From an uncultured Oscillospiraceae bacterium (GTDB lineage: Bacteria; Bacillota; Clostridia; Oscillospirales; Ruminococcaceae), in contig UQMF01000008.1 of assembly GCA_900542145.1 (NCBI GenBank), positions 54,527 to 118,526 on the forward strand: DNA of 64,000 nucleotides, in the 5' to 3' direction. Shown piece after piece: positions 16,582 through 26,378 of this stretch (positions are counted from its first letter, which is position 1; every line of letters begins with the position of its first letter). The notes under the pieces were generated by a model that was not told the DNA's origin, searched no databases, and worked only from the letters and a program-made list of their open reading frames with translations. Made by a program: the position numbers and the translations under genes.

Positions 16582-18999
16582 ATGAACAACAAGAAGACAA
16601 CAAATGAGATAATACCTGCTATTTCCCTCAGGGGACTTGTGGTCTTTCCGTCGATGGTGCTTCACTTCGATGTTGGAAGAGAGCGCTCCGTGAATGCGCT
16701 CAAGGCTGCCGCTGACGGCGCCGGCAGGATATTCCTCGTGGCACAGAAGGACGCCTCCATCACTGACCCTGAGCTTACCGATATGTACGAAGTCGGCGTC
16801 ATCGCTGAGGTGCGCCAGCTTCTTACCACGCCGGACGGCTCCACCAGGGTGCTCGTCGAGGGACTTACCCGGGCTCGCAGAGTGAAGTCCGTGGGCGGAA
16901 AGGATTACCTCCAGTTCGAGGTGAAGGAGCTTCCAAACCGTGGCGCTTCGCTGTCCGAGAGTACTGCCGCTGCGGCTTCCCGGGCGCTCAAGAACATCTT
17001 CGCGGAATACGCACAGGTCTCTCCCAAGATGCCCAGGGAACTTTTCGAGGGCATAATGACCGAGGAGAACTGCTCCGAGCTGTTCGACAAGGTGGTGTTC
17101 AACGTAGTCCTCAAGGTTGAGGACAAGCAGGCGCTGCTTGAAGCCAACGGACTTCTCAACCGCATTAAAATGCTCATTTCCATGCTGGAAACGGAGATCG
17201 AGATAATCGAAACCGAAATAGATATCCAGGAGCAGGTCAAGGAGCAGGTGGACAGGAATCAGCGTGATTACTACCTGCGCGAGCAGCTCCGGGCTATTTA
17301 CAAGCAGCTCGGCGAGGGCGACAATCCCCAGGAAGAAGCGGACGCTTACATAGAGAAGATACGCGCGCTGAATCTCTCGGAGGAGATCACCGAAAAGCTC
17401 GTGGGCGAGGCTCAGAAGCTGGTGAAGATGTCATATTCCTCACAGGAGGCTGGGGTTATCCGCGGATATCTCGACACGGTGCTTGAGCTTCCGTGGAACG
17501 TATACACCAAGGATAAGCTGGATATCGACAAGGTGCAGAAGCAGCTTGACAAGGACCACTACGGTCTGAAGAAGGTCAAGGAGCGTATCATGGAGATAAT
17601 CTCCGTGCGTGCCCTGGCTCCCGAGGTCAAGGGGCAGATAATCTGCCTTTACGGCCCTCCAGGAGTGGGTAAGACCTCCATCGGCCGCTCCATCGCCGAA
17701 GCGCTGGGCAGGAAGTACGTTCGTATTTCCCTGGGCGGCGTTCACGACGAGGCGGAGATACGCGGTCACAGAAAAACCTACATCGGCGCAATGCCGGGAC
17801 GTATTGCCGCGGCGCTCAAGCAGGCGAAGAGCATGAATCCCGTAATGCTGCTGGACGAGATCGACAAGATGGGCAGCGACTACAAGGGAGACCCGGCTTC
17901 CGCAATGCTGGAGGTACTCGACAGCGAGCAGAACACTACATTCACCGACCACTACCTTGAGATTCCGCTGGACCTCAGCGACGTGCTCTTCATCACAACA
18001 GCGAACAGCCTGGATACTATTCCTGCGCCGCTGCTGGACAGAATGGAGATAATTGAGCTTTCCAGCTACACCCGTGAGGAAAAGTTCAATATCGCCAAGA
18101 AGCACCTGCTCCCCAAGCAGCTGAAAAAGCACGGCGAAAAGCCTTCCACGGTGAAGATAACCGACAAGGCGCTGTATTCCGTCATCGACTTCTACACCCG
18201 GGAAGCCGGCGTGAGAAAACTGGAGCGCAGCATTGCCGACATCTGCCGTAAATCAGCGAAGAAGCTGCTGACCGGCGAAAAGAAGGTCACCGTGACTGAC
18301 GCGAATATTACGGATTTCCTCGGCGTGAAGAAGTTCCTGCCGGAGCACCTGGAATCCCACGATGAGGTCGGGCTTGTGAATGGACTCGCATGGACCTCCG
18401 TCGGCGGCGTAATGATGCCCCTGGAAGTTCTCGTGCTGGACGGCACCGGAAAGACTGAATTCACCGGCAGCCTGGGCGACGTGATGAAGGAATCCGCGAA
18501 GATCGCGGTGAGCCTGACCCGCTCCCTGGCGAAGAAATACAACATCGACCCGGAATTCTACAAGAACAAGGATATTCACGTCCACGCTCCCGAGGGTGCA
18601 GTTCCGAAGGACGGACCCTCCGCCGGCGTTACTCTGACTACGGCGCTGGTATCCGCGCTTTCCGGCACTCCCGTGCGCCGGGACGTTGCGATGACCGGCG
18701 AGATCACCCTCCGCGGCAAGGTGCTTGCGATAGGCGGACTAAAGGAAAAGACGATGGCGGCATACCGCGCCGGAGTAAAGACCGTGTGCATTCCCAAGGA
18801 GAACGAGCCGGATATAGACGAATTGGACGATGTTGTGAAGAACAGCCTTAAGTTCGTCGTTGCAGAGGACATCAACACAGTGCTGGAAACGGCACTTGTG
18901 CTCCCGAACTGCGAACCGAACGGGAAGGCTCCGCTCAGACGCCGTAGCTCCGCCAAGACAAAGGAAGCGGAAAAGATCCCGGCACTGACCGCTAATTAA
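16582..18999 (+). CDS. lon: ATP-dependent protease Lon (endopeptidase La)
   Basis: 805 residues, full length. N-terminal substrate-binding domain (1-300), coiled-coil DRNQRDYYLREQLRAIYKQL, AAA+ module with Walker A GPPGVGKTS (about 353) and Walker B MLLDEIDKM, then the protease domain with catalytic serine in KDGPSAGVTL and lysine in GGLKEKTMAAYRAG. Degrades damaged and regulatory proteins in the cytoplasm. Its 5' leader is the structured element at 16350, which is unusual for lon. ysxC follows after eight bases, the order known from Bacillus. Confidence 0.97.
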   Translation: MNNKKTTNEIIPAISLRGLVVFPSMVLHFDVGRERSVNALKAAADGAGRIFLVAQKDASITDPELTDMYEVGVIAEVRQLLTTPDGSTRVLVEGLTRARRVKSVGGKDYLQFEVKELPNRGASLSESTAAAASRALKNIFAEYAQVSPKMPRELFEGIMTEENCSELFDKVVFNVVLKVEDKQALLEANGLLNRIKMLISMLETEIEIIETEIDIQEQVKEQVDRNQRDYYLREQLRAIYKQLGEGDNPQEEADAYIEKIRALNLSEEITEKLVGEAQKLVKMSYSSQEAGVIRGYLDTVLELPWNVYTKDKLDIDKVQKQLDKDHYGLKKVKERIMEIISVRALAPEVKGQIICLYGPPGVGKTSIGRSIAEALGRKYVRISLGGVHDEAEIRGHRKTYIGAMPGRIAAALKQAKSMNPVMLLDEIDKMGSDYKGDPASAMLEVLDSEQNTTFTDHYLEIPLDLSDVLFITTANSLDTIPAPLLDRMEIIELSSYTREEKFNIAKKHLLPKQLKKHGEKPSTVKITDKALYSVIDFYTREAGVRKLERSIADICRKSAKKLLTGEKKVTVTDANITDFLGVKKFLPEHLESHDEVGLVNGLAWTSVGGVMMPLEVLVLDGTGKTEFTGSLGDVMKESAKIAVSLTRSLAKKYNIDPEFYKNKDIHVHAPEGAVPKDGPSAGVTLTTALVSALSGTPVRRDVAMTGEITLRGKVLAIGGLKEKTMAAYRAGVKTVCIPKENEPDIDELDDVVKNSLKFVVAEDINTVLETALVLPNCEPNGKAPLRRRSSAKTKEAEKIPALTAN

Positions 19000-19007
19000 G
19001 GTGACAC

Positions 19008-19595
19008 ATGAACTATAACAACGCTGAATTCTACACTTCCTACGGCAGTTTCAAGCAGATCCCTCCGTCCGAGCGCACCGAGATCGCGTTTTCCGGCCGC
19101 TCCAACGTGGGGAAATCCTCGCTGATCAACAAGATATTCAACCGCAAATCCCTGGCGAGGGTGAGCGCAGTCCCGGGAAAGACCGCGACGATCAACTTCT
19201 ACAGCCTTGAGAATCTGTATTTCGTCGATCTCCCCGGGTATGGCTACGCAAAGGTCGCGAAATCTGACAAGGAGCGCTGGGGCAGCCTCATTGAGGGCTA
19301 TCTCCACGACGACCGGGAGCTGGCGCTGGTGTTCCAGCTGATAGACTTCCGGCATCCCCCGACCGCCGACGATTTAATGATGGTGAATTTTCTGATCGAC
19401 AGCGAGATACCGTTTGTGGTGGTGCTTACCAAGGCGGACAAGCTTTCGAAGAAACAGCGAGAGGAGCGCCGCGAGGCGCTGCTGACCGAACTTCCCTGCG
19501 CAGAGGACATCACGATAATCGAGTTTTCGGCGCAGACCGGCGAGGGTCGCGACGAGATACGCGCGATAATTGAGGAGATTGCGGAAAGCGACTGA
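19008..19595 (+). CDS. ysxC: ribosome biogenesis GTPase YsxC/YihA
   Basis: 195 residues. G1 GRSNVGKSSL, G3 DLPGYGYAK and G4 TKADK are all present, with the switch region PGKTATINFY typical of EngB. Needed for assembly of the large ribosomal subunit. It lies just behind lon, as in many Firmicutes, and ends at a terminator. Confidence 0.96.
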   Translation: MNYNNAEFYTSYGSFKQIPPSERTEIAFSGRSNVGKSSLINKIFNRKSLARVSAVPGKTATINFYSLENLYFVDLPGYGYAKVAKSDKERWGSLIEGYLHDDRELALVFQLIDFRHPPTADDLMMVNFLIDSEIPFVVVLTKADKLSKKQREERREALLTELPCAEDITIIEFSAQTGEGRDEIRAIIEEIAESD

Positions 19596-19605
19596 ATCCA
19601 TATGT

Positions 19606-19644
19606 AACCGGACGATGTGTAATTACACCGCCCGGTTCTTTTTT
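19606..19644 (+). terminator. intrinsic terminator of lon-ysxC
   Basis: AACCGG...CCGGTT outer stem with an inner GTGTAATTACAC hairpin, followed by CTTTTTT. It also lies at the 3' end of the convergent deacetylase gene. Confidence 0.8.
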
Positions 19645-20398
19645 ACATCGGCGTGATCACGAATCCGTTGTCGCGCCAGTAGTCAATGACCCTGCCAAGA
19701 ATCGCAGCGTTGGTTTCGGACACTGCGTGCAGCAGATACACTGCTCCGTTGTGGGATTTCCCAGTGATCTTCTGGAATGCCTGCTCCGGGTCAGGCTGAT
19801 TATTCACGTCCCAGTCCGGGTAGGCGAAACTCCACAGGACGGTGGTGTAGCCAAGCTCCTTTGCGCAGGCGAGGACCCTCTGCGAGAACTCCCCTTTGGG
19901 CGGTCGCATGACGTACATGTCATAGCCGAATTCATCGCGGACGTACTCGTGCAGCAGGGAAAGCTCGGAATACAACTCGTCCGGGGAGCATTCCGGCAGG
20001 GAAGGGTGGCTCCAGGTGTGATTCCCGACGGTGTGACCCTCGGCGATCATTCGCTTCACCAGTTCAGGATTCCTCTTGCAGTAGTCGTAGGTCACGAAGA
20101 ACACCGCCCGGACGTTCTTTTCTTTCAGCGTGTCGAGGATCCCGGCGGTGCAGCCGTTTTCGTAGCCCTCGTCGAAGGTCAGCCATATCTGTTTATTCGT
20201 GCTGTCGCCGATGAACAGTCCTCCCATATCCCCGTATTGTTCCTGCGCCTGGATTGCACCCAGGGGGCGGTTCATGCTGTCCACGTCCACGCCCATTCCG
20301 TAGGCGACCTTGGTGTTGTCGATACTCTCAAAGCGCGAGTATTCCGACGCGGAAACCGACATTGAAGCCGCGAGCACAGCGGCAATTATCTCTTTCAT
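19643..20398 (-). CDS. polysaccharide deacetylase (delta-lactam-biosynthetic type, PdaA-like)
   Basis: 251 residues. A short signal-like start (MKEIIAAVLAASMSVSASEY) precedes the NodB domain. LTFDEGYENG replaces the usual TFDDGP and is the form found in PdaA, which makes muramic delta-lactam in spore cortex; HTWSHPS supplies the metal histidines and RPPKGEFS the catalytic arginine block. A spore-cortex role is therefore the best guess. It lies six bases after the dehydrogenase gene with GGGGTGAT as ribosome site. Confidence 0.85.
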   Translation of the reverse strand: MKEIIAAVLAASMSVSASEYSRFESIDNTKVAYGMGVDVDSMNRPLGAIQAQEQYGDMGGLFIGDSTNKQIWLTFDEGYENGCTAGILDTLKEKNVRAVFFVTYDYCKRNPELVKRMIAEGHTVGNHTWSHPSLPECSPDELYSELSLLHEYVRDEFGYDMYVMRPPKGEFSQRVLACAKELGYTTVLWSFAYPDWDVNNQPDPEQAFQKITGKSHNGAVYLLHAVSETNAAILGRVIDYWRDNGFVITPM

Positions 20399-20404
20399 AG
20401 TTTA

Positions 20405-21385
20405 TCACCCCAGCTTGATTTCGTTATTCAGTGGATTCCCTGCGAAGTAGTCGCGCAGGCTCTCCAGTGTAGTCCGCGCGATACTCTCCAGAGCCTCCCG
20501 GGTCAGGAACGCCTGGTGGGAGGTGATGAGCACGTTCGGCCGCGAAACCAGTAGCGAAAGTACCTCGTCCGTGACTATCCTGGTGGAATTGTCCTTGAAG
20601 AACAGGTCGGTTTCCTCCTCGTAGACGTCGAGGGCTGCGCCGCCGATACGCTTCTCGTTCAGCGCGGCAAGGAGCGCTTCGCTGTCGATAAGGCTTCCCC
20701 GGGAGGTATTTACCAGCAGCACTTCCGGCTTCATCATCGCGAGGGAATCCACGTTGATGATGTGGTGGGTGTCCCTTGTGAGGGGGCAGTGCAGCGAGAT
20801 TATGTCGGATTCCCGGAACAGCTGCCCGCTGCTGACGTAGTTTATCCCATAGTCCGGGACGGGGAATGGGTCGCTGGCGATAACGTTCATGCCGAATCCG
20901 CGGCAGATGTCTATGAACGTGCGCCCTATCTTTCCGGTGCCTATCACTCCGGCGGTCTTTCCGTGGAGGTCAAATCCGACCAGCCCGTTCAGGCTGAAAT
21001 TGAAGTCCCGGGTGCGGATATAAGCCTTGTGCAGCTTCCGGTTGAGCATGAGTATCATTCCCATGGCGTGCTCCGCGACTGCGTAGGGGGAGTACGCCGG
21101 CACCCGGACTACGCGGATCTTTCCGGCGGCGGCTTCCAGGGATACGTTGTTGTATCCGGCGCAGCGCATTGCGATTATTTCCACGCCGCGCTCCGCCAGC
21201 GAGTTGATGGTGGAATCCCCGAGGTCGTCGTTCACGAACGCGCAGACTGCGCGGCAGCCCTCCGCCAGCCCGACGGATTCCGGCCGGAGCCTGCTCTCAA
21301 AGTACTGTATCTCGAAATCCTTGTTCAGCTTGTCGAACCACGTCCGGTCGTAGGGCTTCGAATCAAAAAATGCGATCTTTTCCAT
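20405..21385 (-). CDS. D-isomer-specific 2-hydroxyacid dehydrogenase (D-lactate dehydrogenase-like)
   Basis: 326 residues. NAD-binding turn VIGTGKIGRTF near residue 148; catalytic arginine in NTSRGSLID, glutamate in YEEE, and histidine in ITSHQAFLT. The closest pattern is fermentative D-lactate dehydrogenase (pyruvate to D-lactate with NADH). Start ATG 21385 with AAGGAGATG upstream. Co-transcribed with the downstream deacetylase. Confidence 0.88.
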   Translation of the reverse strand: MEKIAFFDSKPYDRTWFDKLNKDFEIQYFESRLRPESVGLAEGCRAVCAFVNDDLGDSTINSLAERGVEIIAMRCAGYNNVSLEAAAGKIRVVRVPAYSPYAVAEHAMGMILMLNRKLHKAYIRTRDFNFSLNGLVGFDLHGKTAGVIGTGKIGRTFIDICRGFGMNVIASDPFPVPDYGINYVSSGQLFRESDIISLHCPLTRDTHHIINVDSLAMMKPEVLLVNTSRGSLIDSEALLAALNEKRIGGAALDVYEEETDLFFKDNSTRIVTDEVLSLLVSRPNVLITSHQAFLTREALESIARTTLESLRDYFAGNPLNNEIKLG

Positions 21386-21480
21386 GGCACATCTCCTTCT
21401 TATGCGCTTATTTTCTGCGCTGTTCCGGCGATTATTCCGGGAGATTCAAGGTAAATTCTGCGGAAATGCGATTTCGGTAC

Positions 21481-21509
21481 TTGACAAATCGTCCGGTTTG
21501 TGATAAAAT
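21481..21509 (+). promoter_or_regulatory. promoter of tRNA-Leu
   Basis: TTGACA at 21481-21486 and TAAAAT at 21504-21509, 17-bp spacer, 16 bp before the tRNA. Confidence 0.85.
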
Positions 21510-21524
21510 ATATATTGTTGTAAT

Positions 21525-21611
21525 GCCGCTGTGGTGAAATCGGCAGACACAAGGGACTTAAAATCCCTCGGTAGAAATACCATACCGGTTCAAGTCCGGT
21601 CAGCGGCACCA
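21525..21611 (+). tRNA. tRNA-Leu (anticodon UAA)
   Basis: GCCGCTG acceptor arm pairs with CAGCGGC, CCA is encoded at 21609-21611, the anticodon loop is ACTTAAAAT and the long variable arm (CGGTAGAAATACCATACCG region) is that of a leucine tRNA. The T-loop is GGTTCAAGTCC. Its 3' 58 bases are duplicated at 36558, so the gene is the attachment site of a mobile element and was kept intact by the element's own copy of the 3' end. Confidence 0.97.
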
Positions 21612-21613
21612 GT
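21554..21613 (+). repeat. attL: 60-bp direct repeat in tRNA-Leu
   Basis: Starts at GGACTTAAAATCC in the anticodon arm and ends at CACCAGT, two bases past the CCA. Identical to 36558-36617. The bases on both sides differ between the copies, so the repeat length is exactly 60. Confidence 0.95.
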
Positions 21614-21618
21614 ACAAA

Positions 21619-21665
21619 AACGCCCACATTTGGCTCTACAAAGCCATTTGTGGGCGTTGCTTTTT
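21619..21665 (+). terminator. element-borne terminator directly after tRNA-Leu
   Basis: AACGCCCACA / TGTGGGCGTT stem extended by GGCT / AGCC, then GCTTTTT. It begins six bases inside the element and replaces the tRNA's original terminator, which is now at 36623. Confidence 0.82.
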
Positions 21666-21755
21666 ATCAGTTTGTGTGCCTGTTGTGTGCTTGGTTAGGG
21701 CGCTTACGCATCTCGTTTTTCACATCTATTCCCTGTTTTTCCCCCGTTGTCAGAT

Positions 21756-21779
21756 ATTTTTACACGATTTTTACACGAT
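21756..21779. repeat. paired TTTTACACGAT repeats near attL (possible integrase arm sites)
   Basis: Two TTTTTACACGA units 11 bp apart. The same unit is repeated twice at 36477-36500 near attR. Arm-type integrase sites typically sit at both ends like this. Confidence 0.55.
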
Positions 21780-21856
21780 AGTTTTCAGCGCTAAATAAAC
21801 CTTCTAGCCCTTATCCTCTCTAGCAAGAGCCCAGCTTCTACAGGAAGGGAAGGACG

Positions 21857-22240
21857 TCAGATAGCAAGTCTCTTAATTGCGTCTGCCTTGTCGTCCTCTT
21901 GCAAATGGACATATGTGTTATATGTGAAGGTAACACTAGAATGCCCGATCATCTCGCTCACAATTTTAATGTCGACCCCTTTGCGTATCATAAGGCTCGC
22001 AAACGTGTGGCGCAGAGTGTGAAGCCCCTGATGATTCTCAATACCCGCTCTCTTGCAAATCCATGAATAGGTGCCCAGAGCATTATTTACATCCCGAGAG
22101 GTCGGCGAGTAATAAACATAATCGTCCAGGCGATGCTCAAAGGAACGGTTCATTTCGGCGAACAAGTCCGCAGCCGTCTTGGTGAGGTAAACGCTCCTAT
22201 GGTCTCTAGTCTTTGTACTATCCTGTATAATTACCTTTGC
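21857..22240 (-). pseudogene. tyrosine recombinase (integrase), C-terminal remnant
   Basis: Open from a TAA at 22241-22243 to the stop at 21857, about 127 codons, of which the last 102 follow an ATG. The C-terminal catalytic residues are intact: LHTLRHTFASLMI (H-x-x-R), IGHSSV (H) and TYNTYVHL (nucleophile Tyr). The N-terminal arm-binding and core domains and the first catalytic Arg are missing. It reads toward attL, the usual place for int. Not expected to be active. Confidence 0.85.
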
Positions 22241-22322
22241 TTATCTTAATGTAATTCATGTTCCATCTCCCAGATGAATGACCCTTTCCTTTATCTCTTG
22301 AGTGCGTCCGGCGTTCCAGAAA

Positions 22323-23213
22323 TTAGAACCAATATACCATTTCTACCCTCGGTTTCCCGATATTTGCTTTGGTAAAGCTGTAGTATTTCATACAGGGGTG
22401 TAGGTTGAGTTCGGAATCCCACTCGCGGCATTTGTTGTTCATATACCGGAGCACCTTTTTGCCGAACTCCTTGCCGCGTTCCTCGGTAAGCTTGCTGCCG
22501 GTGATGGCGAGAACACATTCCCAGAGCCCGGCATACCCAAGAGAAATACTTGAATAGCCGCCAGTCAGGAATCTGTCAATTGTCTCACCGGGTTTGAGTC
22601 TCGCTAATGCTCCGTGCTGCCAGAGAATCGGGGCAACATCGGATGCGGTGCCCTTGAGACGCTCGTACCTACAGATAAGGGCTTTGTGACAAAGCTCGAG
22701 CCGTTCATCGAATATAACCCAGAACTCTTCAAGAGGGGACTGGGGACAACTCTTCTTAGCTGAAAGGGCAACGTCTACGAGATTGATGGTAACGACGCCT
22801 TTGTTTAGTCTACCATAAAACTTATATCTGCCGTTTTCATCTCTCCATGGAGAAAGGAACGAGCGACACCCCATACTCGGGAAACAATTATCGCCTTTGA
22901 GCTGTTTCATCACCTTCTCACTTATATAATCCGGGACAAGTCTCTTCGCAGTACACTTCGCCGCAAGCTTTGTGAGATAGTAATAAGGCGAATCTTCGTG
23001 AATGTTATCTTCCTCCAAAACATATATCAGCTTCGGAAATGCGGGCGTTATCCACACTCCGGATTCGTTCTTGACTCCCTGATATCTCTGTCTCAGAGTT
23101 TCCTCAATCATCAGTGCGAGGTCGTGCTTGGTCTGCGGGTCGCTAACCTCGCCGAGATACATGAACACAGTCACAAAGGGAGCCTGTCCATTTGTTGTCA
23201 TAAGAGTTGTAAT
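22323..23213 (-). pseudogene. anaerobic ribonucleoside-triphosphate reductase fragment (NrdD-like)
   Basis: About 290 residues from the middle of NrdD: TTLMTTNGQAPFVTVFMYLGE, then SLGYAGLWECVLAITG and VLRYMNNKCREWDSE near the end. The N-terminal allosteric domain and the C-terminal glycyl-radical segment are absent. Its beginning runs in a different frame straight out of the primase fragment, and after CREWDSEL the sequence no longer resembles NrdD. Such genes occur in large phages of anaerobes, so a phage origin is likely. Confidence 0.72.
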
Positions 23214-24036
23214 TGATTTCTGTGCTTTGTGCCTCGTTTATTGCTTTCACGACCGCTTCTTTCCCACACGAAAAGAGCAGTTCGTTCAGGTCTTTTATCT
23301 TTACTTTGGTTCCGTCTTCCTTTTCATAGAACGGCGGAATATCAACTATCTTAACGCGGTATTCGCCGAGCCTTGTTGCCAAGTTCCTCGCAAACTTTTC
23401 TCCACTTGCGTCATTGTCATGTACCAGGATTATCTCATTGAAGTTCTGGAGGAAGTCCCAGCACGACGCCAGGTACTGTGTGTTGCTGTCGCCGAGGCAA
23501 ATGCTGACGGTGTTGTAAAAGCCACACTCGATGGCTGTCGCGCAATCGCCCTCGCCCGATGTTATAATGAGCGGCTGGTTGACGTTGACCTTATTCATAT
23601 TATATAGTAAGTGGGAAGTATCGCTGCCTGGCAGGCACCAACATTTTGTCTGTCCCTTCGCAACCTTGCCCGATATCCTGACCTTGCACATGGTAAAAAC
23701 ATCATTGAGGTCGTAATAACGGAATAATGTGTTGCCCTGCTTGTCCTGTTCGATTCCGAGGTAATCTATGGTTTCCGGGGAGATGCAACGCCTCCTCCAG
23801 TACTCGTAAACCTTATCCTTGTTACCAGCGTATTCCGGCTTAGGATATCTGTAGTCCGCCGAGCTATGTACCCCTCGCTCAGCAAAGGAGTAGGGGATAC
23901 CAGCCTCGTTGAAAAGCTGTTCGACTGCTTCTATATAGGTCTTGCCGCACTTGATGTACGCATCAATAATGTCGACATTGCAACCGCAGCCAAAAGCAAT
24001 ATTCTTCAAAAACATAGAAGACGATATTAAGAACAA
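23143..24036 (-). pseudogene. phage primase fragment with TOPRIM domain (DnaG/T7 gp4-like)
   Basis: 297 codons. ITSGEGDCATAIECGF (catalytic Glu) and EIILVHDNDASGEK (DxD) are the TOPRIM motifs at about residues 160-230. The zinc-finger N-terminus is missing, and the helicase half expected after AINEAQST is replaced by NrdD sequence in another frame. The last 20 codons are out-of-frame NrdD. At the other end it meets the portal fragment head to head near 24015. Confidence 0.75.
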
Positions 24037-24934
24037 TTATCCGCCCGAGGTGTATGACGCCTACAAGGCTGGAGAACGGATAGCCAAGCTCGACCCGAAG
24101 CGTGCACGTATCATGCGCATATGCAATATGGGTAGAAAGTATGGTGTGTCTCCTATTGTTCGGGCTCTTCGCTCCGCACTCATGCTTGAAAATATCGAGG
24201 ACGCCGATTACATAAACAACAAAGCCAAGGCTAAGAAAATAATTCATCAGATACTCCGGAAGGAGACTATGGGAACCAACTATGAGAAGCAGGGCTTGTC
24301 ACAGGCTGCGTATGCTCATGGCGAATTGATGAAGGCGTGGAAGAACAAAACGGTTGTTTACACATCAGCACCATTTGTTGAGAAGATACAGTATGTCGAG
24401 CCGAGCGTCAGTGATACCGCGTCGGACAAGATAAATCTGTATCGGTCTAAAATAATGACTACGCTCGGGATAGGGTTTATTGACTCTAACACGAGCAGTT
24501 TTTCTGTAGCGAACATTTCTCTTGAGCAATTAATGAAAACCATCAATTCAATCTCCGAGCAACTGGAGCGCATTATCATGGATTTCTACAAGGTCGTGCT
24601 TGAAGAGCATGGCATTGGAATGGAATATTTACCCACCATACAGATAATTGATGCTGAACAGCTCTCGCTCAGTATGAAGAAGGATTTGGTTGAATTGATG
24701 TATTCAAAGCTGAATTGTTCTTTGGAGAGCGCTCTGGAGGTTCTGGGCGTGTCAATCGAGGACGAAAAGCAGAAACGTATTAAGGAGAATTCCGAGGGGA
24801 TCGAGGATATATTCTTCCCACGCAAAACATCGTACACAACTGGTTCCGATGTGGGCGGCGATACGGGTCGACCTGCCGACAGTGACAACCTCGAGAAGCA
24901 GGCTTACGACAATAACAGGGAGGACACTATATGA
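24015..24934 (+). pseudogene. phage portal-like protein, C-terminal portion
   Basis: About 306 residues from DDIKNNYPPEVYDAYKAGE to the natural stop after NREDTI. YGVSPIVRALRSALMLENI and the long helical SISEQLERIIMDFYKVVLEE resemble the clip/stem part of portal proteins of large tailed phages. No start codon of its own; the N-terminus is lost at the junction with the primase fragment. The assignment is by overall pattern, moderately sure. Confidence 0.55.
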
Positions 24935-26378
24935 GAATACTGTTGCAAGCCTCATAGAAAAGTACCCCGACTTGGCTACCGCAGGCGCATTGTACGTTTC
25001 CGGGCAGATGTCTCTTGATGATTTCATGAGCGAGTACAAGAGGGCATACGATAAGGCGTACAAGGAACAGGCGGACTATATCTATCAGAAAGCCCTGAGC
25101 GACCCGACAACGAAAGCGAAATTCGAAAAACTTGCGACCGAGAAGGCAACAGAAAAAGTAAGCAAGTCTCAAGCTGCGCAAGACCTTGAAAACTTGAACC
25201 GGGAAATGCAGCAGAAATACGGGCTCGGCAATGTAGACTTAACAGTCAGACCCAGGGTGAAACTTGATGACGGTTCTACGGCAACAGTTCTTTCCCAGCT
25301 CGAATACCTGTGGCAGGGCGACGAAGAGAACGGGGAGTACGTCGGGGTTCATTTCACACCGATACTTCCCAACGGCGAGGTGCTTTCCGACGATGCCATA
25401 GCAGAATACATTGGAACAACTCTTTCCGGAGCCGAAAATATACTCGAAGCGGATAAGAAGGAAAACGGCGGTCTCGGCATTGTACTCAAGGTCGACACTG
25501 ATATGGGGCTTTCGGAGGACGATATCAGAAGCCTTGATACGGACAACCCGACGCGGAAGATGTCGGAATGGATTGGCTACGCAGAAAAGTGGGACGAGTC
25601 GCTTCATGATGTGCAGGAAGAATGGCTTGAACTGTCGAACTACGTCGAGGCGTTTCCGGACGCAGACACATCGTATTTAAAGGCAAAGAGCAAGATTGAT
25701 GATTTGGAATCGCAAATCGAAGCAAAGAACCGGGAGCTGATGACAGCTGCCGCAAACCATCAATTGTCGTATAGGTTCGACTCTGACGAAACCAGAGCCG
25801 CGTTCGACCGCGAGTATCAAAGCTACGTTGACGGGGTCGAGGCTGAGATATACGACATGGAGCATCAGATAGCCATTATACAAAAGAGCTTAGAAAAGTT
25901 CCCTGTAAAAGACGCATTCGCTTCATTCTGGCAAGACATGTCTGACAGCTACGACATTGACCTGGATAATTACAAAGACTGGGAAAGTGCAAAGAAAGAC
26001 ATAAACCAGAAGCTCATAGACAGCCTTGGTTCTCTCGCAGACGAATACAAAGCATACATTGACTTCGACAAATTAACCGTCGACACAGAAGCGATGGGCA
26101 AGAAAGGTTACACGAGCACCCAGATATCGAACCTTGCCGCCAACGTAAGTTACGCACGAGAAATGCGCGACCAGATGGAAGCTTACTTCTCAGGTACCGT
26201 TGTTATCACAGAAGAATACGCCGACAAAATCAAGGGTCTGTATGACATAGACATCTCCAACTGTAGAAGCTACCTCTCAGCGAAGAAGAAGATACTCAAG
26301 CAACTTGCGTTGATAAACGCGGACGTGTTGCGTATATGGTATGAAATACCCACAATACTATATAGGCGACGCAAATAA
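24934..26378 (+). pseudogene. phage tape-measure-like protein, internal fragment
   Basis: About 460 codons of helical, coiled-coil sequence (KIDDLESQIEAKNRELM, YDMEHQIAIIQKSLEKF) with long hydrophilic repeats, as in the inner part of tape-measure proteins. No start codon: the frame enters from the end of the portal gene near 24940. After INADVL (about 26325) it reads the antisense of the membrane-protein gene, so the 3' end is also lost. Confidence 0.5.
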
